A stretch of 45,865 bases of DNA from NCBI GenBank assembly GCA_048213135.1, contig PS015036.1, positions 1 through 45,865 on the forward strand. The letters run 5' to 3'. The translations under genes were made by a program, and so were the position numbers. The notes below the pieces were generated by a model. That model was given only the letters and a program-made list of their open reading frames with translations, was not told the origin of the DNA and ran no database searches. Shown here in pieces: positions 11,729 to 23,024 of this stretch. Each line of letters begins with the position of its first letter. The stretch's first letter is position 1. The stretch is from Reclinomonas americana ATCC 50394 (lineage: Eukaryota; Jakobida; Jakobea; Jakobida).

Positions 11729-14700
11729 TTACTTGAAGAGCTGTCGGGCGGGTATTGTTGGTGGTCGGTCTCCGGGACTGGCGCTGGCACTCCGCGCAGT
11801 GCCACCAGACGAGTGACCCCCACCGGCTCGCCGTCCGTGCCTCGGTGGTGACAGGCGCGACACGAGGTGCTTGACATATCCACGCTCCATCTGGTGTCGA
11901 GCGACAACAATCAGTGACACGTACAGAAAGAGAGAGTAGACAACTTTTTTAACGCACCGCTCGCATGCTCTCCTCCAGATTGCCGCCGACTTCCACGACT
12001 CGGCGGATCGTGCTGATCTGCATGTCGAGACGCTCCTGTTCCACCTGTTTCCGACTGATGGTCTCCAGCAGTGGCCGTGCGCTATCTGTCGCTCCTTGTG
12101 GTGTTCGCCTACCATAACAGCCAGCAGCAGTGAGCAGGAGATTAATGGCACACACTCAAAAATAACGTTGATTATGAAACATACCCGACGATCATATCCA
12201 GCAAGTTGGGCGAGTCGTACAATTTGGCTGCATCATCATCAACGTAAGAAGCACGCACACTATCAACAACAGCAAGCAAGCAAATGCTCACCCTCTTCTC
12301 TGGCCTCAATCTCCTCGTCGACGTCGATGGTCAGCTTTGGGCCTGAATCACCGGCCTCCTGCACGTCAATAGTGTCAGATCTCGATATGTCACAGTCACG
12401 CATCTCTCGACAACAAACCTCGAGAGCTGCCATGATCAGCTTGTGCTTCTCGCCGCGCACAAAGTCCAACGAGAGGACCTGCCACTTGCCGAGGACTCCG
12501 GCATCGACAAGCAAGCGCACCTGCCAGCGACAGATTCAGATACAGTTGAAACCTCAATCGCACATCACAGCTTCGCTGCTCACTTGTTCTGTGCGCGTGG
12601 AGCTGGTCATGATGCCGCGAATGTGACTGCCATCGTCTTTTGGTGTGACAACAATGCCGCGGTAGTCGTCGGCCACATCCGGCACGCTGATGCGACTCTG
12701 TGACAGCGCCGTCGGCATGGGTGGTCGTCGCACACTCGGTGGCGCAGAGCCGGAACGCGACGATCTGTGCAGAGTGCGGCGTGAGGCAGCAATCGCGGAG
12801 AAGACCGAGAGTGGTCGGCGACACACGTTCGCGTCGATGATGAGGCCGTTGTGTCGGCACCACCTACTACGAGTGGCGCAGGACTGCCGCCGGCCGCTGC
12901 CACCATGCTGGGACGACCACGCCGACCAAATCGCGTGTTTGCACCCATACCAAAGGCAGTGGTCGACGAGCGTACCGGTGGAGGTGGGCCTGCGCACACG
13001 ATATCCCACGATCAGCGAGAGACGCGAGAATAAAGCAACACAACCAACACACACCACGCGAGTCAACACTCCACCACGGATTGCTGTGAAACTCGTCCAT
13101 CATTCCACGGATCTTGTCTTCGCTCACGCCCTTGTTGCCGTCCAGTGCTCCCGCTGATGCCTGTTGCAGCATGTCCTCCATGGCGCTGGATCGACACGTC
13201 CGATGAGCAACGGTAGAAGATGAAAGTGAGGGAGAAAAACACGCGCGCACACACCTGATGATATCGCGCGTTTGACTCGACGATCGCCCACGTCGGCTCG
13301 ACTGCGGCGCCGAACCCTCGCGCGACGATGGTCGACCACTCCATGTGCGACTCGCCGACGCTGTGCGATACACTGAGTGAGCGCCTTGGTCGAAGACAAA
13401 ACCACACATCGCCACCAATCAAGAAAACGCACAGGGTGCCGTCGGTTGCAAGAGAATCGACGGGTCGTACTGGTACGGCTTCCACTCCTCGGCACTCGGA
13501 CCACCGGCTCCATGCAGCGGCATGCCGGCGGCACTGGATGCGCTGCTGGATGGCACGGTGGCGCCCGCAGTCTCACTGGTGGTGCAAAGATGAGCACACT
13601 GCAAATAATAGCCCAACATTGTGTTTGCGGTAAGACGCAACGCCGTCGTAGCGGCAGTCGTGACCGACACTGGTGGAATGTAAAAGAGGGAACCGAGGCA
13701 CGCCTCTGTTGCATTCGGCTCGTTGGAGGCCAAAAACAGCTCAAAGTTCCAGAAGCGCACATCGCCTTCGGTGACACTCAACAGCGTCTTTCGTGGATCG
13801 TTGAATAATGACAGTCTGCGTGTGGCAAGCCGTCAGTCCGATGAAAAAATGGGAGGAGAACACAGTCCGTCGCACCGTTTCAACATTTGCTCGTCCAGAC
13901 AGCGCGGCTCCGATACGCGAAGATCGGCCGGATCCATGGAGATAATGTAATCGGGCAGAGTCGATCCTTCAACCATTTTCTGTGGCCAGTGTAAGCAACA
14001 GCGGGGGAGTGCGCGACAGAAAGATGTGCTGTGGGACCGCACCGTGTTGCCCTTGTGGCGGAAACGAATGTATTTGCGGTCGGGTCGCTCAATGGGCACG
14101 ATTGCGCCTCGGCGGAAGGCCTGCTTGAGGAAAATCAGACGGATTTTGCCCTCGTCGTCACCTGCGGCGACGAGCGTCACAATGCAAGTTTCGCGGAGAG
14201 TGACAGTGTAAAGTGCGACGCACCTGTCACGAGCACTTGTGTCTGCCTGTCGAACTCGAGCGAGGTGATGGCCGACGGTGGCACAGCCTCGGGATCGTCA
14301 GTGTACGAAATGCCGCGCTGCATGTGCTGCTCGTCGGGGAACGACGGATTGCGGAAGCTGCGGACAATGATAGTGAGTCGGGTGTCACAAAAAGAAATGT
14401 AGAGTCACACGCAACGTCATGAGACGGGTGAACTTGTTCTGTGCCGGATTCGTCGAGTAAAAGGTCAGCATGCCCGACGAGTCGCCCACGGCCAAGACTG
14501 GGAAGTGACTGAGCAGGCGAATGCACAGGATATCCTATCAAAGACGATCATGAGCAGCGTGAATGTGGAAGCAGTGTCATCGTCACCAAGTTGCTCACCG
14601 CTTCGCCCTCGTGGTGCACGGTGCCGAGGACGCTGCCATTGCGAATGTCGAAAGCAAATGCCTCGTGGCTGCCGGCAGCCGCACCAACGCTGAGCTCTTG

Positions 14701-15752
14701 TGACAGCGACAGCATGAGCAGCTCCACTTGCGACTGGTTCTCCTTGCGACGGCGACGTGCCAGTTGCTCGGAGGGTTTGTTCGTCTCGCGTTCGCCGAGA
14801 ATCTTGCCCTGCATCAGCAGCGACATGATGTCGACTCGTTGCACTGCGGGCGCGGGGAAAAGTCAGAAAGGAGAACACCGATGTGCGACACACGGGGACA
14901 AAACTGCGAGAGCGATCGCCGTGGACCGTGCCGCGCCGCAACGCCGCCAGATCCTCTGCTGTGTCGCTCATGTCGATTGACATTTTGCTGGCCTGTGGGT
15001 TGCCAAAGTCAGACGACGCACCGAGACGGACACGGAAAGCAAAGTGCTACTGACCGACGTGTGCACGCGTGTCTGAGCGCTGCCCACGAGCAGGCGTTCC
15101 GGACCAGCGATGCGATGCATCAGCTCCATGCCATCTTCACCGGCGCTGTACAAGTGCTGCATGTGTGTCGAGTGAGGCGATCAGTCCACAATTTGCTTCG
15201 CCAACTCTAATCACTGCGATTATCAGTCACGCAACAACTGTGCCATCCCACGAGCTGGAGACGAGGCAGTTTTCCGTCAACGCAAACGCAATGGAGGAGA
15301 CCTCGGCATAGTGCGGCGCCAGTTCTTGAATGACGGCACCCGTCGAGTTGTTGTGTTCCTGTGGCACAGCGTCAGCATCATGCTTCCATCTCCGTTGTGC
15401 GACAAAAGAAGCTGCAGTACCGTGAGATCGCCATTCGAGTTGCCGACGTAGAACTTGCGACCGGTCAAGTCGAGCGAAAAGGCGGTGATCTCGTGGCGAC
15501 TCACGTCTTTGAAGGTGTCTTGAATGCGCCCGGTGACGGCGTCCCACACGAGAATGGTTGTGTCGGAGCAGGTGTAGATCAGGTAGTTGACCGGATTGTA
15601 GGCGGCAATGGAGACCGACGATCGCAGCTCCTCGTCTTGTCGCGCGGCGGCGGTCGCTGCATCGGTGCCACTGACCGCATTGATGTCGACCTTGACCTTG
15701 TCCTCTTCGGACTTTTTGGCCACTTTCTTGCTGCAATCCAGACCCATCAGCC

Positions 15753-15800
<48 letters not shown>

Positions 15801-15827
15801 AAGAAGAAGAGAAGAGAGAAAGAGATA

Positions 15828-15865
<38 letters not shown>

Positions 15866-18504
15866 CGACGACGAACGTAACGAACGAACGACGACGACGA
15901 CGACGACGACGNNNNNNNNNNNNNNNNNNNNNNNNNNNNNNNNNNNNNNNNNNNNNNNNNNNNNNNNNNNNNNNNNNNNNNNNNNNNNNNNNNNNNNNNN
16001 NNNNNNNNNNNNNNNNNNNNNNNNNNNNNNNNNNNNNNNNNNNNNNNNNNNNNNNNNNNNNNNNNNNNNNNNNNNNNNNNNNNNNNNNNNNNNNNNNNNN
16101 NNNNNNNNNNNNNNNNNNNNNNNNNNNNNNNNNNNNNNNNNNNNNNNNNNNNNNNNNNNNNNNNNNNNNNNNNNNNNNNNNNNNNNNNNNNNNNNNNNNN
16201 NNNNNNNNNNNNNNNNNNNNNNNNNNNNNNNNNNNNNNNNNNNNNNNNNNNNNNNNNNNNNNNNNNNNNNNNNNNNNNNNNNNNNNNNNNNNNNNNNNNN
16301 NNNNNNNNNNNNNNNNNNNNNNNNNNNNNNNNNNNNNNNNNNNNNNNNNNNNNNNNNNNNNNNNNNNNNNNNNNNNNNNNNNNNNNNNNNNNNNNNNNNN
16401 NNNNNNNNNNNNNNNNNNNNNNNNNGAGAGAGAGAGAGAGAAAAGAAAGAAAGAGAAAGAAAGAAAGATGAAAGAGAAGGAAAGAATGAAAGAAAGAAAG
16501 AGAAACTGATGGCGTGGCATGCGCGCAACTCAAAGTAAAACAACTGGCGGCCTCCGCCCGCAATACGACGTAGGGGTGGAATGTACTTGAACGTGCGCAA
16601 TCCACCGTCGGCGCCGTCCGTGAAACTGCGCTCCATAAAGGTCTGCACGCAGCGGAAGTTGCGACTGGAGACACTCAACAGTCAGCACGGGTAGACGGTT
16701 GGGGAGAGGCTACTGCGCTACGCAACGTGTCCCACAGCTTGAAGGTTCCCGACTGTACACAAAACACCAGCAACAGTGAGGAAGTGGATCGCGGTCAGCA
16801 CTCAATTTATCACACAAACCACATCGGCTGTGATGACTTCTGGCGTGTCCGGGATGGAACAGACGCTGACCAGCGGCGCCAAGTGACCCTCCAAGCGGTA
16901 CAGTCGCTTGCAAATCAGCGGGTCCCACTGGCATGACACATAAGTGAGGAAAACGAAGGGAGGGAGTCACATGGGCGAGCGCCAACAAACCACATATGCG
17001 TGATGTTCGTAGCCGGAGCTGAACAGCATGTTGTAGAGATTGTCGTAGCTGAGCGACGCCACGCCCTTGGTGTGATCGCGCAGCACGCCCTTGGTTGTCA
17101 GTGTGCGAATGTCCCACAGACGAATGGCTGCGCGGCGCGCGCGCGTGTGAGTGCGATGAAAGAGAAGCGAACACTGAAAAGACAAACACGCACTGCGATC
17201 GAGGGAAGCCGAAATGACCATGTCGCGTTCGCCGACAGTGAGCATGTCTTGTACGGTGTTGGAGTGGGCGGAGATCTTTTCCGTCGCCCGAATGTCGTAC
17301 GTGGAGATCTGCAAGTGGAGGGTGAGCTGATTGAACCAAGGCGAGGCTGTGTTTCGATCTCACCGTCTTTTTCACGCGCCAAACAGACAGGTCACCGGTG
17401 ATGCTGCCAGAGAAGAGACGCTCTTCGTCTCGCGACCATCTCACGGCCTGTGATATATAAGAGGTGTGAGACTCTGAAAGGAGAAAGGAGGGCTGACTCC
17501 TCATCAACAAACCGTCTGCGGCAGACCCACAGTGGTGGTGGAAACGCTGCGGAAGAGTGAGCCGTCCCACAGCACGAAGCGGCCCTCCGAGTGCGACGAC
17601 ACGACGAGGTTCTCGTGCACAATGTGATCGGCGGCCACGACGGCGCCGCGTGCGTTTGGTCCTCGCAGGTCGCAAATCATTTCGGAAGTCTGGTGGAGGG
17701 GATTTAGGAGAAGGGAATAAAGGAGAAGGGAATTAAGGGGAAGGGAATTGAGGAGAAGGGAATGAAGGAGAAGGGGGAAGACAAGGGAAGAAGGGGAAGA
17801 GCGAAGGGGGAAGAGCGAAGGGGGAAGACCGAAGGGGGAAGACCGAAGGGGGAGGGGGAAGGAAGAGATGAGAGGGAGGAAGACGGAAGGGGGAATGCGA
17901 AGGGGGGTGGAACCAAGGAGGCAGGAAGTGGAGTGTGAAAGCTGACCTGCGCATTGTACAACTTGAAATGCTTCTCCTGATCGGCCACAAACAAAAACGT
18001 CTCCAGGCCCGGGAAGAACCACACACGATCGACGCCTCCCGGATTGTGCCGCGTCTCATCCGTGACATTCGGCGCCGGCTCAAACTCCTCAATATCAGCA
18101 AACTCCTCACTGGAGAACAGCAAGCCGCCCTCAATCAAATACGTGTTGAACTCCTCCCACGAGAGACCGCCGTCCGAGTTGGCGTCGATGCGATGAAACA
18201 AGTCGATGAGACTGTCGACGCGAAACAGTAAGAAACATGCATTGTTGTCAGAGAAGAGACTGCTGCTGGTCGCACCCATCGTGCACATCCTCGCCACTGG
18301 CCTCGAATCGCCCGTGCAATCGCTCGCCCAGCAGGTTGGCAAACTGGCCAAGTGACAGCTCACCGCCGGCCTGAGAATGAAGGAGAAGGTGAGTGACAAA
18401 GGGTAGAGAGGAGGACAAGAAGAGACATACTGAACTGAGCGACTGAGAGACTGAGAAACTGTGACAGAGAGGGGGACTGGGAGACTGAGCGACTGGGAGG
18501 GAGG

Positions 18505-18583
<79 letters not shown>

Positions 18584-18983
18584 GAGACGACGAGACGAGA
18601 CGACGACGACGACGACGACGACGACGAACGAACGAACAACACGACGACGGAACGGAACGGAACGGACGGACGGACGAGGACGAACGAACNNNNNNNNNNN
18701 NNNNNNNNNAGAGAGAGAGAGAGAGAGACAGAGACTGAGAGGACTGAGCGACTGAGAGACTGCGCGACTCAGAGACTGAAACACACTCAGAGACCGGAAG
18801 GGACTGCGAGAGAAGCACAGACACACACTCACAAACCTGTTCCCACTTGCGACGAAACACCAAGAAATCGGTGTCATTCAGCGACTTTACAATGCGCGTC
18901 GGCAGCGCCTCAACTCCGCGTTTCGCCCGCTCAATCTCCGCACGCGATGGAGACGCGCCCGAAGGCGACGACGCGCCAAGCAT
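11729..18983 (-). CDS. EF-hand/WD40 protein, WDR49/WDR64/CFAP337-like
   Basis: 29 exons in transcript order: 18837..18983, 18276..18370, 17947..18211, 17513..17689, 17364..17447, 17194..17308, 16994..17127, 16823..16927, 16727..16752, 16530..16664, 15421..15730, 15239..15358, 15067..15156, 14905..14992, 14599..14843, 14416..14534, 14224..14357, 14043..14161, 13876..13979, 13433..13815, 13255..13372, 13070..13185, 12827..12989, 12584..12764, 12419..12520, 12292..12358, 12185..12227, 11958..12108, 11729..11890. Total 4098 nt, 1365 aa. An EF-hand loop (DANSDGGLSWEEF) lies near residue 90. WD40 blades follow (GRFVLWD, GDLSVWR, IRLWDIR, FKLWDT, ILVWDAV, VRFWNFE). The C-terminus is acidic, then Ser/Pro/Arg-rich. 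EF-hand followed by WD40 matches WDR49/WDR64, which relatives place in the ciliary axoneme. An alternative ATG at 19022 adds 13 codons. Two N-gaps fall in introns. Confidence 0.8.
15760..16440. repeat. (GA)n repeats flanking a 514-N gap
   Basis: GA-rich microsatellites on both sides of an assembly gap (15912..16425), plus a cgacga repeat at the left edge. All of it lies in one intron of the WD40/EF-hand gene. Phases 2 and 2 match across the gap, so no coding sequence need be missing. Confidence 0.85.
17690..17946 (-). repeat. G/A-rich degenerate repeat intron
   Basis: A 257-nt intron built of short degenerate units such as aaggggaaga and gaagggaatt on the plus strand (pyrimidine-rich in the transcript). 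It is longer than most introns of this gene. Confidence 0.7.
18500..18720. repeat. (GA)n and cgacga microsatellites with a 20-N gap
   Basis: About 35 GA units (18510-18580), then gacgac/aacgaacg repeats, a 20-N gap (18690..18709) and further GA. All lie in the first intron of the WD40/EF-hand gene. Confidence 0.85.
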
Positions 18984-19001
18984 TTTAAAACGGGCAGTTG
19001 C

Positions 19002-19218
19002 GCGGGTGTCGCCGGCCTCCATCACGTCAATCAACGAGTGTCACCGACGCACATCATGATCGTTTTGCGCAAGAGGCGGGCGGAGGGCGTGGAGAGCAGC
19101 GCTCTGAGTGTCATGAGTGGCGCATTCGACCAGCGAGGAAAGACGAGGCTTTCTCCGGGACAGCGGGTGTCACCTGCCTCCATCACGTGTGTCAACGAGT
19201 GTCATGTCCGCCCATCAT
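19002..19218. repeat. Direct duplication beside the WD40/EF-hand start
   Basis: A 56-bp segment at 19002..19057 recurs at 19163..19218, offset 161 bp, with 46 of 56 bases identical by my count. The shared core is gcgggtgtc...cctccatcacgt...caacgagtgtca. The first copy overlaps the possible upstream start codon (minus strand ATGGAGGCC); the second lies upstream of it. The spacer belongs to the divergent promoter region shared with the coiled-coil gene. Confidence 0.75.
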
Positions 19219-19276
19219 CTGCACTGGTTATTGGCTTTTCAAGTTCGTGCGCGACAACTGTGTGAGAGAGAGAAGG

Positions 19277-21266
19277 ATGCATCGTCGACTGCGGCCACCA
19301 GTTGCGTCCGACACGAGCACCATGCGTGGCCAATGTGCGTGTGACTCACTTGTTGACAAACAGCCTGTGAGGACGACTGGCTCACTGCAATCGCTCTCCT
19401 CGCCGACCTCGTCGTTGGAGTCGAGCTCGTCTTCGACTGCGTATTCGTTTGGGCAACTGGTGGCGGCCATGGACGATCATATGGTGCGCTCGACGTCGTA
19501 TGATCATGAGGCGGTCGATGGGCCGCAGCTGGAGCAGCGGAGGTACACGGCCGAGGTCGATGCGCTGGCCAGTGTACTGTTGCAGCGTGAGAGGTGGAGC
19601 CAGGAGGTGCGTGACTCGAGGAGGAGAGAGAGCGAGAGGCAGAGGGAATATCGCATTCACGTCGTTGTGCGAACAGAGGCAAGAGCGAGAGAGCATTCGC
19701 GTGCGCGATGAGGCGACAGTGTTGCGAGAGCAGCTGGAGGAGGCGAAGCAGGTCGGTGGTGGCGTGTGATTGGTCACTGTGTGTTCGCTTTCCGCCTCAA
19801 TCGGTTGTTTGGGCAGGCGCTGCTGGTGGCGCAGGCGGAGAACCGAGCGCAGCAGGCGACTGTGTCTGGTTTGCGAGCGGTGCTGGAGCAGTCGGCGACG
19901 CAGACGTGGCAGTCGGTGGATCATGTGGCGGTGGTCATGCTGCGGGCGGCGGTGGACAGCGATGCCGATTCGGACGCGGTGGTCGCGTTGAGCGAACCGT
20001 ACGTCGTTGTCGTGCAGATTCTTCCTCTCTTTCTCGTGCTGACAAGGCGTGCGTGCGTTCATAGACTGGTGAGGCAGCTCTTTCCGATCCTGCAGCGAGC
20101 GCAGCGGGATCCGTCGGCGTCGCCCTCCGCGACCACGGTGTATTCGATTGAGCGTGCTATCGAGTCACTGGCGTCGGTGAGTGGGCACTCGCAAGGAGAG
20201 AAAGTAGCATATCGTGTTTTCTGAACGCGTCCACCAGGTGGAGCTGGAGCTGGCCGCACTCGTGCACCGCTCGCTTCCGTCCGGCTCACCGTCACGGTCG
20301 CCCTCGGCTGCGCGCACCCTCGGATCGCCGTACTCACCACTGGTCAAGACCGGAGAGCCGCTTGCAGCGCGACTGCACGCTCACGTGGACCAACTGCGCG
20401 ATCTGGTGCGCCAGTGCCACGCAACCATGCCGCGGCACAGCGTGAGCGCCAACAGCAGTCCCGCCAGCGGAAGCGGCAGTGTGTACAGTTCCCCGTCTGC
20501 CGGCTCACCACCGCGATCGCCGCTGATGACCTCGTCGGTGACGCGGTCGCCACCAGTCAGCCGCGGTCTCGCCGTGCTGCGCGACGAGACACGGGAAAAC
20601 TTTCTGCGTGGTGATCGGAAAATTACCGAGGTGCGGATCATGCAAGTCTCCCTCTCCTTTGTTTTCTTCGCTGACGGTGGTTGATGGGCAGATGGAGACG
20701 GCACTGGCTGACGCCACCTCGGTGCTCTTGTTGCGTCAACGGACTCTGCGCGAGGCAACGGCCTGTGTGGGCGGAGCTGCCGACGATACCAGTGCGCGAC
20801 AGCAAGTGGAGGCACTGCGATGTGAGGATCGCGTGGCGGGAGCGCAGGTTCGTGCATCAACAATGTGTGTACCTCCCATGATTGTTACCAACTCATCCCC
20901 CTCCGTGTGCGTGTTGGCAGATTGTCGCCGAGTTGAACCGCCTCCACCAGCTGACGGTGGAATCGTGGGAGGCCTCGAGAGAGTGCACGAGGTTTTTTGA
21001 TCGGTTAGCACGCGCGCAGCCGGAGACCGCGGAGCTCATGGCGCTGCGGGTGCGTGTGTGTGCATCCAACACCATGGGTCTTCGCCCTCTCAACTCTCTT
21101 CTCTTTCGCGCAGGAGGAGGAGCGACAGCGCGCCGACGAAAGACGGCAGCGCATTGAGCGAAGCCACGAACAGCTCGAGGCACTGCAGCGCTCACAGTCC
21201 GACCTGGACGCCGCATGGGCCGACCTGTCGCTCCGCTGGCGACAATTGCGTGCCACCGTCCTCTGA
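19277..21266 (+). CDS. Coiled-coil protein of unknown function (about 509 aa)
   Basis: Exons: 19277..19606, 19677..19751, 19817..19998, 20065..20176, 20238..20630, 20692..20847, 20921..21049, 21114..21266. Total 1530 nt, phases consistent throughout. The start could instead be the in-frame ATG at 19322 (494 aa). The N-terminus is Ser-rich. Heptad-like charged helices follow (QERESIRVRDEATVLREQLE; QAENRAQQATVSGLRAVLEQ). A Ser/Pro-rich spacer with repeated SPSAGSPPRSP-like phrases (about residues 290-340) sits before more helix. The last exon is a strong coiled coil (EEERQRADERRQRIERSHEQ). I do not recognise a family. Coiled-coil proteins beside a WDR49-like gene could be cytoskeletal, but this is only positional. 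Intergenic distance to the convergent Prx5 gene is 116 bp. Confidence 0.75.
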
Positions 21267-21382
21267 GTGAAACATAAAACCAAGCGTGTTTCCAGCATCC
21301 CATTGGGTGTTATTCTGCGCGTCACACAGTTCTCTCTCTCACACATACACAGAGAGGGGCGCAGGCTTGCGCGCGCTCACAC

Positions 21383-22954
21383 TTACAGGTCCTTGAGCAG
21401 GTTCTCTGCGCTCGTGGTCTCGAACGATCCCGGAGGCTCGACGTGGATGGACTGCGGAGAAGAGGGTGAGAATGAAGGGATGAGAATTCAAGCGAGGAGG
21501 GGCACGTGTACCTCGATGCGACCATTGTCGACAATCATCGAGTAGCGCAGCGAGCGAGTGCCGAGGCCGGCCACCGACAGATCGACAGCCAAGCCGAGAG
21601 CGTTGGTGAAGGCGCCCGACGGATCGGCCAGCATGGAGACCTTGCCGACGCACGACATGGACTCACCCCACGCCTTCATGGTAAAGGGGTCGTTCACAGA
21701 GCTGCGGAAAGGGGGAAGGTGAGCGAAGAGAGGAGAAGAGAGGAGAGGAAGGGAAGGGGGAGAAGAAAAAGAAGGAGAAGGGGGAGGAGGAGAAGAAGAA
21801 GAGGACGCAACAGAGGAGGAAGTGGAAGAAGAGGAAGAAGAGGAAGAATGGCAAGGAGAGAGAGAGCGAGGAAGAAGGAGAAGAAAAAAGAGGAGGACGA
21901 GAAGAAGAAGAACAAAGAAGAAGAACAAGAATGAAGGAAAAGAGGAAGAAGACCAAGAACAAGAAGAGAAGAAGAAGAAGAACACGAAGAAGAAGAAGAA
22001 GAAGAACACGAAGAAGAAGAAGTAGAACGAGAAGAAGGAGACGCAGAAGAAGAAGAGAAGAAGAACAAGAAGAGGAGAAGAAGAAGAAGAGGAGAAGGAG
22101 AAGAACACGAAGAAGGAGAAGAAGAATACCAAGAACAAGAAGAGGAGAAGGAGAAGAAGAGGGAGGAGGAGGAGAACAAGAAGAAACAAGAACAAGAAGA
22201 GGAGAAGACGAAGGAGAGCAAGAAGAGAAGAAAGAGAAGAAGAGAGGTGAAACAGCGTGATTGTCACAGGTGTGAATGGAGGGGAATGAATGAATGAATG
22301 CAGACAAGAGAGCGCGGGAGAGAGAAGTGAGAAAAGAGGAGGAGAGAGGCAGTGCGGAACACCACGAACGAGCACTGCATCAGTTGTCTTGCATTGAAAG
22401 AATCGCGATGCAGAAGAGGAAGAGGAAGAGAGGAGAGCCACTGGAAGCAACGCTGATGCTGCTGATGCAGAGGAGCAAGCAGCACGCCCGACAAAAAAGA
22501 AAAGAGAAAGTGAACGCAACATGCAGTACACTTCCTGCACGCCCTTCTTCTTCTTGAGCTCCTCTGCATGGTCGCGGAACGAGGGCACCTGTTGACACAC
22601 ACCAGTGAGCGAGAGAACACACACTCTCTGTGCCTCACACACACACGCAACATGCTTCAATGAGCACACAGGCGTGAACGCGCCAGGCACACCGACCTGA
22701 TGCAGCACACATATTAGTGAGCAAGCACTGATGCAGTGTACGCCTGTGTGTGAGTGTGTGAGAGCATACATGCACACCAGTGCGACTTTGCGATTGCGGA
22801 AGAGCTCCTCAGTGGAGACAGCGGGCGGCTTGGAGCCGGGTGCCAGGAAGAGCTGCACACCCGGAACAATCACGTTGCTGCCCTTGGTCACTTGCTTGGC
22901 AGCAGCGGCGGAGAAGGAGCGGCGAGTGAAGGGGAGAAGAGCGCGGGCAAACAT
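21383..22954 (-). CDS. Peroxiredoxin-5-type thiol peroxidase, probably mitochondrial
   Basis: Reduces H2O2, alkyl hydroperoxides and peroxynitrite. Exons in transcript order: 22778..22954, 22652..22696, 22521..22588, 21512..21701, 21383..21451 (549 nt, 182 aa). The N-terminus MFARALLPFTRRSFSAAAAK is Arg/Ser/Ala-rich without acids, as in a mitochondrial presequence. The peroxidatic motif GVPGAFTPVC places the active Cys at about residue 70 with the family Thr three residues before. CISVNDPFTMKAWG, then KVSMLADPSGAFTNALGL and GLGTRSLRYSMIVDNG are all Prx5 signatures. Length matches mature Prx5 plus a presequence. A further Cys in MSCVG is not obviously the resolving residue of animal Prx5. The fourth intron is 819 nt and almost entirely polypurine on the plus strand. 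Confidence 0.93.
21702..22520 (-). repeat. Long polypurine/polypyrimidine intron
   Basis: The intron between Prx5 exons 3 and 4. From about 21715 to 22250 the plus strand is nearly all A and G, dominated by gaagaa and ggagaa units, so the transcript carries a CU-rich tract of about 530 nt. Splice signals flank it cleanly (GTTGCG donor, CCGCAG acceptor). Confidence 0.9.
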
Positions 22955-23024
22955 GGTTGCGATTGAGAGTGGAAAGTCCTGCACTTTGCGAGACAACACT
23001 ACCCGCTTTTACACAAGGGCTCAC

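Noticed and set aside
21488-22999. Long Ser/Leu/Phe-rich minus-strand frame through the Prx5 region
   Set aside because: It reads straight through the polypyrimidine intron; spliced Prx5 exons explain the conserved parts.
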